The translations under genes and the position numbers were made by a program. Under the pieces are notes generated by a model that worked only from the letters and a program-made list of their open reading frames with translations, was not told the origin of the DNA and searched no databases. A stretch of DNA of 64,000 bases, taken from Albifimbria verrucaria (lineage: Eukaryota > Ascomycota > Sordariomycetes > Hypocreales > Stachybotryaceae). This document shows, one piece after another, positions 50,901-62,139 of this stretch; the stretch's first letter is position 1, and each line of letters starts with the position of its first letter. The DNA lies in the NCBI GenBank assembly GCA_020081605.1, contig JAHREC010000018.1, positions 2,356,001 through 2,420,000 of the forward strand. The letters run 5' to 3'.

Positions 50901-53900
50901 TCTCTGAGCGCTTTGAGTCGGCCTCATTGGCCATGGGGAGCTCTTCCGATGGCTGATAGCGTTTGGGCATCCATCTCAGGGTAGCATGGTGCTGCATACG
51001 TGAGGTGAATAAAGGGTTCGACCTTTTGGTCCTTGCTATTCCGCCGACATTGGACAGACAGCAGGCTACAGGCGGATGTGCCATTCGGCCCCTTTCTCAT
51101 CCGGTCCTTGACGTTTGCCTCACCTGCTGTAACATCTCGGCTCTGCCTTTCGATCTATTGGCTGATTTGTCGACGCCTTTCCATCCAAGGTGAAAATGGG
51201 AAGATGCCTCCGCCTTCCGCGGCCTCGCAACAGAGACGAGAGTCTGGTTCCAGGCTAGCCCTCTTCCCTTGCTTGCTTGGCGATGCAACACGGGGTTCGC
51301 TCATCTTTCATTAGGTAAAAGGCATCATGGACGGCGCGATGGAAAGGCGCGTGAATGGCACGATTAGCACCGAGCAAGGGTTGGCGCCATCTTCCCTCCC
51401 TCACCGAGCATGTCAACGTCCGAACGGCATGCCCAGCAGCCACAGCTTACTCGACCTTGTGTCGGTAACGGACCTCAGTGCAACCAGGAGACCAACGTCT
51501 GCATGGCTTGATTCCCAATCATCTCGCCGCGTCTCAGCCTCCATGGTGTGGCAGCGTTTCCTCCGTGCAGGTGCAGATTCTCGTGTTGGGGACGTCTTAC
51601 ACCTGAGGCAAGACACCTGCCCAGATGTCGGTACCTCAGCCAGTCAGCACAGCAGAGCAGAGCAGAAATGATGGGTGGAAAGTACCTCCGTACCTCATCC
51701 CTCAAAAGGGACAGAAGCGACGTACTGATAGGTACCTAGGTACGTATTGCCTTGTTTGAGCTCCTTCTCTCCCGCATCTTGCGTCTGGAAAATGGAAATT
51801 CCTGCGCCGACCCCGTCCTGAACAATCACCACATGGCAGACCTCGGGGTCTCTCCCCATCGCATCGCATCTTGGCAGGCCAACCGCCTACAATTCGCGCC
51901 GATTCCGAGCCTCCAGACAGAAACTCGCTGATCGTCGACGCACAATGACAGCTCGCGACGATCAAATTAGTGCTCTTCCCAGGGTGTCACCCCACGCAAG
52001 CCACACCCTGGGCAACGCAACAAGGCTTCACCTCACCCCGCGCGGATCCTTTCTGGGGAGGGGCTGTGGGAGATTGTCCCTAACTGGGAAATCATCCCTG
52101 CACAGCTTGCTAGCGACACCTCCAGCGGGCGTCTGGAAAGCTTCTTTGGCCGGGGAGATGGGAACTGGAACACCCGTACCATGGTTTGCCCTCGGGCGAA
52201 GCCTATGGGTATATGGGTAAAGGAATGGCGTTTTGCATGTCCTTGCCAGCCTTCTTCATGCTCGAATTCATCTGGGACGCACGAAGGAGGTGCACCTCTT
52301 GCGATAGCGGGCCATTCCCACCCGCTGATGTTGCAGGCGAGACAAGCCTGAAGTATGTATGGCTGCATTGCCGGGCCTTGTCTCGCCATGCTGGGGACGC
52401 GTCTGGGCAATAATGTGTCATCAGAAATGAGGAGTGAAACAGTCCTCTCGCTTAACTGATCGAGGTAGCCAATACAGATGCACGTCGCCCAACAGGTGCG
52501 GGTTATACTGCCCAAGAAGACGCTTTGCGGAGGGAGGATGTGCTATGGTTGAGTCGCTCCTGGGCACCTCCTTGCCGTCCAATGTCGGCCTTGGCGGTTC
52601 GGACACACCACACCTGACGGCTCTGACTCGAGGACACATGCCGCGGTCGAATAATATCCATCAGGACAATCGGCTGGCTAGCGCTTTCATTTGTCTTGCA
52701 TCAGATTGCGACATGACAACCGTTTTCAAGTTTCAACACTCGTCTTCGATTCCGACTGGTCTTCACAATCGACAACTCACTGTTTAGGCAAACCGTCTCC
52801 CACATGCCTGAAGCTGTGATTGCTTGCATCCAGGACTGTCACTTGCCATTACCAAATCAACGACGACCGTACGCTCGCGCTCGACCTCGCCGTATATGTG
52901 CGCTCACGCGACATGTCGAATTTGAGATGATGGGATCAGTGGCTGCACAAGCCAGATGGTGCCAATGCGGGGCCCCGTACACGTCTGTTTGAGGCATGCC
53001 CCGATGTTCCGGGTCGGCTCCTCACTCTTGATATGCCGGAGGTGCCGGCCAGAGACAGCATCTGCTGGTTGTGGTGTCTTCATAAGAGCTGCCGCTATCT
53101 AAGCAGCTGAATCCCTCCTCTAATGTGGGAGAGGTGCCGCACGGGTACAGCATTAACGGCTGGCAAGGGAAGGATCGAACCAATAGCAGTCATTCTCAAC
53201 ACCTACCTCATAGCTGCATCTTCCTTATCCATACGCCACACTGCATTGCCCGGATCTAGATCCAATGGGATTGAAGCATATCATATGATAAGTAGCCAAG
53301 CTGCAACGTTTGATCGATGTGAGATCTAGAGCCGCCACAGGCAAGCAGCGTGCGTTCCCGCAGCACTCTATTCCGACGTGCGGAGAGGCATTGGGCACAA
53401 CGCTTGGCCATGCATGCGTCCAACAGTCGGATGTCAAGCGTGCATCCCGGAGCGCAACCATACCTGCGCTGGATGGCGCATCCCACCATCCCAGTTCACT
53501 TTGCATATTATAGGGTTACGGCGAGGGAGGTCTCTTCCGAGACATCCCTGGATGACGCGCATCGGGTGGCGGAGGATTGCTGTAGTTGTGGATATTACTG
53601 ACACCTGTTGACAGAAGCCTCAAACCCGGCTACCCAGTTTTGATGGAGAAAGAGGCATGCATCTTTGAACGAGGCGAAACGTAATACAGGGGTGAAAGCC
53701 TCGTCCTCATTGCTTAAGCAGCCATGTCGCAAAGGCAGTGAAATCTTGGCAAACTACCTGATGCAGTCCAAGCGGCTTGATATGGACTTGCATTCGGGTA
53801 TGCCACCCTCAGAGATGTGTGCTCAGTTCGGCAGAACTTCATCCATCATCCGAGCCTGCAAGAAGGAAATACGCCTGGTGTTGCACAAGGTCTCTCCTTG

Positions 53901-56227
53901 CTCCACAATTTCGCTATGAGCTTCGGCTCATTTGCGACCATGATACATGTATCTATCATGCAACTACGTTCCGAAGCAGGGTCTACCGCCCCAAGAATTT
54001 TCCGTCAATTACGACGTTATACTTAGCGTTCTAACAGAGATGAAGGGCCAGGGGTCCCTGAAAACTTGTGCACCTCGTGGAGCTGCGAGGACCATCTGTG
54101 GGGTTGACGACACCCTGATTACAGCTGCCTGGGGAGGGCTTCAGACGATCAGTACCGGGTGCACAAAGATTCTAGGCTCGGATAAGTCGTCGAGAGCCCG
54201 CGATGCCTGCAGTAGGGCGGATTACGGGGCCCAAGGGCTTGCCTTGCCGATGCAGCCCGTTGAGACTGATCCTTGCGATTTCCAGGTGTTGGATCTTCAA
54301 CAAGCCGACCCGACAGCACTATGGACCAAATTTCAAGCAATCGATACTTAATGAGGAGACACCTACATGCCTGTGCACGAGTGTTTGATCAATTATATTG
54401 ATGTCACGCAGGATGGCATCACTATAAGAGTCTTTACTATAACTCTGGTGGGCAGCATGCATATCATGTAAACAGGCATGGTCTAGTCGCCCAGGTTTAC
54501 AGAGTGGTTGGAGATGGTTCTTCAGACCTTTTGGAGAAGGTAGCAAGATCGCCAGGGCATTGTCTTCAACCTCCGAGCTGTCACATACTACCTTGCTCAC
54601 CCTGTCCGGCACTATACCTTGTCGAGTGGCTCGGATGCACGACCTGCGGCCCGCGCCAAACTTCGCAAGCAACTCCTAAGCTCGATTCCGCGGCCCGCCA
54701 ATTACCACCCTACCTGGTTGCACGCACCACAGGGCTTGCGATGAGGTAAACCGTATTCACCATCCCCTCTCCGCAGCTTTGCGAATCATACCTGCGACAG
54801 CAACCTTACTCCACATCGGTCTGGATGCAGGACTCGCCATTGGGAAGTACCAGCAGGTGGCAAACTCGTGCGGAGAATTGCTACTCACTCAGGTCCATGG
54901 AGAGCGGAAAGGGGAAACCGGGGAAGCGCTACTTGGTTCCGGGGCCTGCGGCATATCGGCCCGCATGGCGCACAGCCGAGCTCGCCATCAAGGTGAATCC
55001 CAGCGCTCAGCGCTGACCGAGAGTGGTATTTATCGCAACTAGGCACATCGATAGGACTGTGATGCCTACAACAATGAGGGGTTGCTCCTCACGGCCGGCA
55101 CAGAACAGCACTTCTCTTCGAATAGACACAAGGATGCAGCCCTCCACACCCATAACCTCAAGCGTTCTGATTTTTGTGGCAAACTTCATCAAGATGTATG
55201 AAGTTTGAGATGCTTTTGCTTCTTGCCAAGCTGAACAAGGGAGGTAGTTGACTCGGCAGAGCCATGAGACAACAACCGAAGCTCCTGCCTTCTCAAGGCA
55301 AATTCCATTCTCGACAGACGCCCCGTGTGCGATTGAGATACTTGTTTTCTGACGATCACCTGAAGTTTTTATCCCCAGCTTTCGTCGACAGATGATTAAT
55401 TTCAAATCAAGAGGAACGGCTTGTGAGGGAAACCTGCGAGAAGCTGTTAGCGCCGAATGCGACCTTACACAATATCCACCAGATGTTAACAGATTTGGTA
55501 TCGGCCCAAGCAGTAAAGCCCTACAAGTCTGGCGTCGACTTTGAAGCAGACATGGTCGAGACTCCTTACCAACAACAAGCCAAATACATTTTCAACGTGG
55601 CGCTGTCCTGACTGGCCAAATGCTGCATACTGACATGAGTTTACACTGCTAGGCGTCAGTGCAGGGCTGGGAGCATAAACTGTCGTCTCAGACAGCGGTT
55701 GCCTGCAACCCAAAGGACTCCTCAGATTGGCTTTTGAAGATGTTGGATGACTCAGGCTGCGAGTGCAGACCTAAACCGCCTTGCTCTCCCACTTAACTGG
55801 TTCCTCATGCTGTGTATGTGATGTCGCGAGAGACCTAACTACAAGTCACAGCATTTGTCACAGATGAAGCTGGAACCAAAATCTCCTGCTTCGTCTCGTG
55901 TTGTCCATACCAAAACCACACTTGCATAATCCATATTGTTACCCGCTTTGTTGTACATATTTATGTTACATTTCTTGAGACGTCCTGCTCTCAGCCATGT
56001 GCATGATTTCTCACCCACGTGAGCCATGGTAGTAGTTGTCGAGAACTACTCTGAAACAAGAAGTTACCAGGAACTAGAAACCATAGCAATATGGCCATAT
56101 TTTGAGCTCTCCATCGCGTCTTGACGGATGCAGAGGGCTGCCTTGCTGATTGCTCACCCTGATAAGCGACACGAACGGGCTATAGCTTGTCACCAGTTGA
56201 CGCTCCGTATTATCTCTTGTGGAATAT
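47917..56227. other. 8.3-kb gene desert downstream of cre1
   Basis: No recognisable coding sequence on either strand. Contains short simple repeats (49408-49424 and a GGTACCTAGGTAC element near 51730). Some low-complexity A/G tracts lie near 50050-50120. A GGTTCGATCC-like string at 53171-53181 was examined and rejected as a tRNA. Confidence 0.5.
49408..49424. repeat. CCTTA pentanucleotide repeat
   Basis: Three to four CCTTA units in non-coding DNA, of the same sequence family as the CCTTAC/GGTAAG tracts near promoters elsewhere in the window. Confidence 0.7.
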
Positions 56228-57091
56228 TTAATTCCACTTTACGCCAAAAAGACGGAACTCCTTCTTGCCCGAGACAGAGGATGAGCTGTCGGCGTTTTCC
56301 AAGTAAATCTTCGGATGTCCCTTCACGTCGAGAAAGAGGTATTTGTATTCGTAATCGTCCTGGCCTCGATACTTGATCATGTGTAGATGAGCAACACCGT
56401 TATTCACCGGACCGTCCACCTGTTGAGATGTTAGTATATGAAAGATCACTTAGTTGATCAGCCAGACTGACAAAAAGTGCATCAAGAGATGATGGTTTCC
56501 TGAGGGTCCACGCGTTCAGAAGATCTGCGGATTATTAGCTAGGGTTTCTTGTTCTAGGAAGCTATTATGGGAAGCGCACGCAAGAGGACGTGCTCGACGC
56601 CACTTGTTGAACGTCTCGTCGCCATGAGCTGTGATCTTCTTTGCGTCACCCAGAATTTCCAAGCATCTGGGATCCTTTTTGATCTTATCGACTGCGCGGT
56701 TGAACAGGGCGGTTTTGCTATCCGGAGAGAAAACGTCGGTCCAGAGAAAATAGCCAACGCCACCCTTGAGAAGCGTGCTGTCAGAAATGGGAAAAAGAAT
56801 CGGGGAGTCGGATTTCCTTACCGTGAGCACTAGACCAGCTATAATCATGCCAAAGTTGAAGCTCTGCTGCGTAGCTCTCGCAGTCTTCTCTCCAGCAGAG
56901 AGCTCATTCCACGGAACATGTCCGTCATCATTGAAGGGCGTAACGGTACGTCTTTTCGTTTGAGTCGCAGTAGTTCCTAGGCTGTTCTGGGTCGCGTATG
57001 ATCGGGCGTTCAAGACGGAACGAACTGTTGGTTGCGAGACGAGGTTTGCGACCGGCCGAAGCGCGGCCGAAGAACTGAGTGGCTTGATCAT
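56228..57091 (-). CDS. TIM21: TIM21, mitochondrial presequence-translocase subunit
   Basis: Inner-membrane subunit of the TIM23 complex that contacts TOM and respiratory supercomplexes. Exons 56822-57091, 56580-56764, 56472-56524 and 56228-56419; about 233 aa. The N-terminal 35 residues (MIKPLSSSAALRPVANLVSQ, then RSVLNARSYAT) form an Arg/Ser-rich mitochondrial presequence. A single transmembrane segment reads FGMIIAGLVLTGGVGYFLW, and the C-terminal intermembrane-space domain contains DVFSPDSKTALFNRAVDKIK, ITAHGDETFNKWRRARPLAS, and VAHLHMIKYRGQDDYEYKYL. Exon 3 needs two restored bases: at 56499-56500 (CC for CCC, plus strand) and in the A5 run at 56472-56476 (A6), both homopolymers. Divergent from GLO3 with only 402 bp between starts. 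Confidence 0.9.
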
Positions 57092-57493
57092 GGAGGCTCA
57101 CAAATTGCCATCATCCCGGCCCTAGCCGTCTTCTGGGAGAAACCGAGGGGTCAGCGAGATGCGAATTGAAGGCAGTGGAATGCTGGAAGAGCGAGTCGCA
57201 TCAACAGGTCAGAAGACGATGCCAATTGCTCCAGCTTGGTCACCGCCTTTGGCAGAAACAAGATCGTGGGGCTACGGGATTAACCGTAAGCGGACTAGCG
57301 CACCATCCGATATGCCACTTTACCAAATGGCCCTCTTTGGTCTCCTGAACGTCCACGTCCAACCCAGACCTCACCCAACGTATATCCGAGACAACGAACA
57401 CCCTGAAGGAATCTGCGCTCCCTGGTATTTGAAGGACAACTTTACCTTTCGGCGCGTAGACACGACACTGTTCAACCCGCACCGCTCGACAAG
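57092..57493. promoter_or_regulatory. short divergent promoter, TIM21 / GLO3
   Basis: A 402-bp interval between two start codons on opposite strands. It must hold both promoters and leaders, so shared control is possible. No specific site was identified. Confidence 0.55.
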
Positions 57494-59201
57494 ATGAGTG
57501 CCCTCGCGTCGAAGCAGCAGTCGCTGAAGATCTTCGAGAAATTGAAGTCCAAGCCGGCCAACAAGGTACGGGGTTGTGCGCGGGCGCCGCGATTCCGCGT
57601 TCCTTAACGATACTGTTGTGGCGCTGACACGGTGGCTGTTGTGTAGATTTGCTTTGATTGTAGTCAGAAGAACCCGACATGGACGTCCGTGCCGTTCGGT
57701 ATCTACCTCTGCCTGGACTGCTCCTCCAACCATCGTAACCTCGGTGTCCACATCTCCTTTGTGCGATCAACGAACCTCGACCGTATGTTACGCTACAATG
57801 TCATCTGCGCTGAGACATACGAAGCTCTAACTTTTGGCATATAGAATGGCAATGGGACCAGCTGCGCATGATGAAGGTGGGTGGCAATGAGTCTGCCACC
57901 AAATTCTTCCAGCAGAACGGTGGCACCGCCGCCTTGAACAGCAAGGATCCCAAGACCAAGTACCAGTCAAACGCCGCTACGAAGTACAAGGAGGAGCTCA
58001 AGCGACGAGCTGCCAGAGACGCTAAGGAGTACGTGCTATGACTATGCGCCTACCGACCGAGACTTGAGTTAACAATTATTTACAGATACCCTGGCGAGGT
58101 TGTAATCACCGATGCTGCCGAGGGCGACGGCAGCGCTACCCCGGCTGGCGAGCCTGAGGATGACTTCTTCTCTTCCTGGGACAAGCCCGCCATCAAGAAG
58201 CCTACTCCTCCTGTTTCCCGAACCGCCACCCCTCCCGTCATGGGTCGCACCCTTCTCCTTTCCTGAACGCGGGTAACGGCAAGGACATTGCCCGTTCCAC
58301 CTCGCCGCTTTCAAAGACCGACTCCGGCTCCGAGTCCAAGCCTGCCGCCAGCCGAATCACCACCTCTGCTGCTCTGCGCAAGACCGCCACTACTGGAGGA
58401 CCTCGCAAGGCTAATGTTCTCGGTGCCAAGAAGACGACCCAAAAGCTCGGCGCGAAGAAGGTTACTGGCGACCTCATTGATTTCGATGAGGCTGAGAAGA
58501 AGGCCAAGGAGGAGGCCGAGCGCATTGCCAAGCTTGGATATGACCCTGATGCTGAGGATGAGCAGACCACCAAGGACAACACGGCTTCTGGTGCCGCGAC
58601 CATCATCTCTCCAACCCCTGTCAGCCCGTCGCGCGCTGGTCCCAGCTCACACACCCGCCAAAAGTCCAACGCTGAGGTTGAGAGACTGGGCATGGGTGTC
58701 GCCAGGCTTGGATTCGGTCAGGTTGGCGGTCCTAAGGCTGCCCCTGCCCCTAAGAAGAACGCGGGCGGCTTTGGATCCGTCGGACCCGTTAAGGCTACTG
58801 CCGAAGGTAAGTCCTTAGACAATGACACAGTTGTGAGATGCACAGTTTACTAACGGTCAGCAGATGAGTCAGATAACTTCGCCAGAAGCAAGTTCGGCAA
58901 CCAGAAGGGTATCTCATCGGACGAGTACTTTGGCAAGGGCGCGTTCGACCCCAATGCCCAAGCCGAGGCCAAGACCCGTCTGCAAGGCTTCGAGGGCGCC
59001 AGCGCCATCTCCTCCAACGCCTACTTTGGCCGGCCGGAGGAGGAGGCTGCCGAGGACTACGGCGATCTCGAGTCTGCTGCTAAGGACTTCGTTCGCCGGT
59101 TCGGCATCACCGCCGGCGACGATCTCGAGAACCTCTCCAACGTCCTGGGCGAGGGTGCTACCCGTCTGCAGGGAGCCATCCGCGCGTACCTGCGCAGCTG
59201 A
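57494..59201 (+). CDS. GLO3: ARF GTPase-activating protein, Glo3/ArfGAP2-3 type
   Basis: Stimulates GTP hydrolysis on ARF1 and acts with COPI coat in Golgi-to-ER transport. Exons 57494-57565, 57647-57782, 57845-58028, 58086-58806 and 58864-59201; about 483 aa. The ArfGAP zinc finger is CX2CX16CX2C ([11 protein letters not shown] ... [16 protein letters not shown]), with the arginine finger in HRNLG, then [19 protein letters not shown] and [14 protein letters not shown]. The middle and C-terminal parts are Lys/Ala/Ser-rich. The C-terminal repeats [11 protein letters not shown] and [11 protein letters not shown] match the Glo3 motif. The exon 3 donor (GTACGT at 58029) was chosen because it gives K-E-Y-P. 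One frame break at 58250-58252 (C3 for C4, reading GRTPSPFL when restored). Confidence 0.92.
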
Positions 59202-59825
59202 GATGCCCCTGTATCTGCGAGTTGTTTAGGCACGTAATTTTATGCCGCTTTGATATCAATGAAAGCTCTTTTTTTTTCAGAAAAACAAAACCCTACACAT
59301 CTTGAGATGTTTGGTATGCCTTTCCCGGTAAGGCAACGTGCATGGAAGAAAAGGCGAAAAAGGGTTGTCGGCGAAGGGCTTGAGCATTAAGACTGTGAAC
59401 ACGGGCGCATGGCCAAGGCACTGACGGGGAGAGGGATGCCCTACGGCGAGGAATGTAGTTCGCCGTTAGGCAGCGTGGCGAGCACAGGAGCTCGAGGATG
59501 AGGAGGGGCCTGGCTGAACACGTCCCGCTTTGATTCGACGGCGCCATGTGAAATGCAAGGGAAGGGCCGAAGGATGGACGGATGAATTGACTGATTGATT
59601 TCCTTACTGATGCTCGTTTGGTTTAGCAATTGAAATAGACTTGAATCTGAATTTTACTCTTCACATGTGCTACGGAAATTAAGCAACCTCGGAAAGTGCA
59701 AACACGGAACACGAGATGGAACCTGGGAACTGATGAGTGTGGCAACCCTACCACGGGAAGAAATCGCTATATATTCAAGCAATTAAATCATTCAAGGCTC
59801 ATTTATACATGCTATGGTGAAATTT
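59202..59825. other. convergent intergenic region
   Basis: Holds the 3' ends of GLO3 (+) and the nitronate monooxygenase gene (-). Includes a T-run near 59269. No recognisable gene. Confidence 0.5.
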
Positions 59826-61106
59826 TTACAGCTTGGCGATCATCTTGTTGCCCTTCTGGATCCAGGCGACAGCGTCGTTGACGAACTCGTCGACAACCTC
59901 CTTGGCAGGCTTCTGCTCGTTGACGAGCGCAGCGGCCTTACCCATGAGGAAGGGGCGGAACTGGTCGAGAGGGTCCTCGCCATCATCGTCGCCACCGTTG
60001 CTGCTGTCGCTGCCCTCACTCATAAGCTTGTCGAGGTCAGCCTCGTAGGGGATGGTGCCCTTGGCGGCGAGCTCCTTCATCTCCTGCACACGGTTGGTCT
60101 CCCACTCGTTGATGTAAGGGTTGTTGCGGACACGCATAGGGCGGCCTGTGAAGATGATTGTGCGGATGTTGTCGTCGTGGCCGGCAGTGCGGACGGCCTC
60201 CTTGTGAGCCTTGGGGCACCGGCCTCATCGGTTAGGATGAAGCGGGTACCAACCCAGACGGCGCCAGCGCCCATCATGAGGGAGGCGGCGAGCAGCTGGC
60301 CGTTGTGGATACCACCAGCGGCGATGACCTGGACGGGGCCACCGGTCAGAGGCGACTTGGCCTTGTTGCAGATCTCAACAACGGCGGGGATGAGGACAGT
60401 GGTAGGGATGTCGCCGGTGTGGCCACCACCCTCACCACCCTGAGCGCAGATGATGTCGACACCAAGGTCGATGCACTTCTTGACGTGCTTGACGTGGCCG
60501 ATCATGTTCATGTAGACGATGCCGGCAGCGTGGAGCTTGTCGACGACGGCCTTGGTGGGCACACCGACGGCGGAAACGAAGAGCTTGCAGCCGGACTCGA
60601 TGATGATGTCGACGAGCTCGTTAAGCTTGCCCTTGGTGTAGTCATAGCTAAGGAGAGGGGAGGAATATTAGCACGTGAAGAGGCGCATTGGTCAGAAGTT
60701 GGTGCTTACTTGGTCTTGCGGGCGCTGCCACCGACCTGAGGGAGGAGCAGGTCGACACCGAAGGGAGCGTTCTTGTCGTTCAGGTAGCTCTTGAGCTCGG
60801 CGATCTGCTCGCGCAGCATGTCGGGAGTGTAACCAACACCGCCAATGACACCGAGACCGCCGGCGTTGGAGACGGCAGCGGCCAGCTTGGGGCCAGCGGC
60901 GACGTTCATGCCAGCAAGAAGCACAGGGTGCTTGATGCCGAACAGGTCGGTGATGGGAGTTCGGATCTTCTCTGCAAGGCAAAAGGCGAGTTAGCAAGCG
61001 AATCCAGCGCAACAGTAACGAGAGAGCGTGTCCGCCCCCAACGAGGAGGACGAGGGGAGAGAGGGCCCGTGGGACAGGCTTGGGGTGACGTACGCGGTGA
61101 GGCCAT
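59826..61106 (-). CDS. nitronate monooxygenase (2-nitropropane dioxygenase family)
   Basis: FMN-dependent TIM-barrel enzyme that oxidises toxic alkyl nitronates such as propionate-3-nitronate. Exons 61094-61106, 60710-60972 and 59826-60647; about 365 aa. Visible: LFGIKHPVLLAGMNVAAGP, SNAGGLGVIGGVGYTPDMLR, CAQGGEGGGHTGDIPTTVLI, the phosphate-binding VQVIAAGGIHNGQ, and GAGAVWVGTRFILTDEAGAP. A 13-nt first coding exon (MASP+) precedes a 121-bp intron. Two frame anomalies: 60213-60216 (plus-strand G4 where five are needed to read EAGAPKAHKEAV), and 60960-60962, where one extra A seems present on the minus strand before TPITDLFG. Family catalysis is inferred; the native substrate is unknown. Divergent from the folate gene. 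Confidence 0.9.
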
Positions 61107-62139
61107 CTTGATGGATTGTGATGTGGAAGAAAGGGGTTGGAGGAAGGGAGGTAAATAAAGATGGACAAGATCTGTGCAACCGGCGCGAGGAATTCGAGGT
61201 CGGGCTGTGGACAGTTAAAGGTATGAAGAAGAGAGAAGGAAGCGATGCGGGAGGGAAAGGCAACACATGGGTTTCTGCGGTCAAGTCCGAGACAGGGCAG
61301 GCGACAGCTGCGCACATGCCGAGGCTCCCAACGTGCCGGTGGGGCGCCGGTTTCCTCTTCGGGATTAGTCATGTCCCGAGGTCCCGGGAAGGGACAAATA
61401 TCTGGGGAAGAAGCCGAGGATCAAAAAGGTACCATAGTACAGCACACGCTTCAGCAGAGAGGTTCTGGCCCCGTCCGTAACTATATGCATAGTAGTAGGG
61501 GTAGGGTAGTCCCTCAAAGTCCCCTAAGCCCCTAGCAGAACCTTAAGGTCCTGGAATGAGGCGGCGTCATCTTTTGTCGTCGAATGACATGGTGGTTCTC
61601 GACCCTTCACTACCAACAGACAGACTACCTAACCTTACCTACTGTGTGGTTGGCACCTACTAGCACCTAGGTACCTAGGTACCTAGGTAGATGACCTTTG
61701 GCTTACCTAATAAATCTCCCAATGAAGCACGACCCCACGGCTCGTTGCGCTCACCTTCGGCCCAAGTGTCTGTACGAGAGGAACGGATTAGATGGCTATC
61801 AATTGGCCATGAATAAATCATGAACCTCATTTATTCACTCCATCATACATGCACTTCTTCCACTTAGACAAAAAATAAAAAATTAAATAAAAAATTAAAA
61901 ACCTTGGTTCCAGCACTGTCAAGCTATCTCTCAACTTACCGTCCAGCTCACCGTCATCCACCATGGATTGACCCCGAGTACAGTTGTCGCAGAGACAAGC
62001 TTCACTCCGTGGGGTCTCCCTATCTCAGTAAATATTTCGTGTTCCGGACCTCACTCTTCATTCGAGATGCCCTCTCACGACTGAGCCGTTGCACACCATT
62101 CTAACAGCCAGAGGCGACCCTGTCGCTGGTTCTTCCATA
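61107..62139. promoter_or_regulatory. divergent promoter region, nitronate monooxygenase / folate gene
   Basis: About 1 kb between the two start codons. Contains the CCTAGGTA repeat at 61665-61690 and an AT-rich stretch with AAATTAAATAAA-type sequence at about 61868-61901. No gene is recognised. Confidence 0.5.
61665..61690. repeat. ACCTAGGT palindromic tandem repeat
   Basis: Three overlapping ACCTAGGT palindromes with 8-bp period, in the promoter interval of two divergent genes. Related elements occur near 13619-13642, 24375-24445, 45957-45990 and 51730. Confidence 0.85.

Noticed and set aside
50960..51035. Possible tRNA around GGGTTCGACC with a pairable T arm.
   Set aside because: No A box at suitable distance and no complementary acceptor stem.
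53165..53250. Possible minus-strand tRNA, because of a perfect B-box-like GGTTCGATCC.
   Set aside because: The flanking bases do not form a T stem, and no matching acceptor or anticodon arms are present.
60692..61372. A 226-codon minus-strand frame over the start of the nitronate monooxygenase gene.
   Set aside because: It runs out of frame through exon 2 and reads through the first intron; the conserved enzyme sequence is in the other frame.
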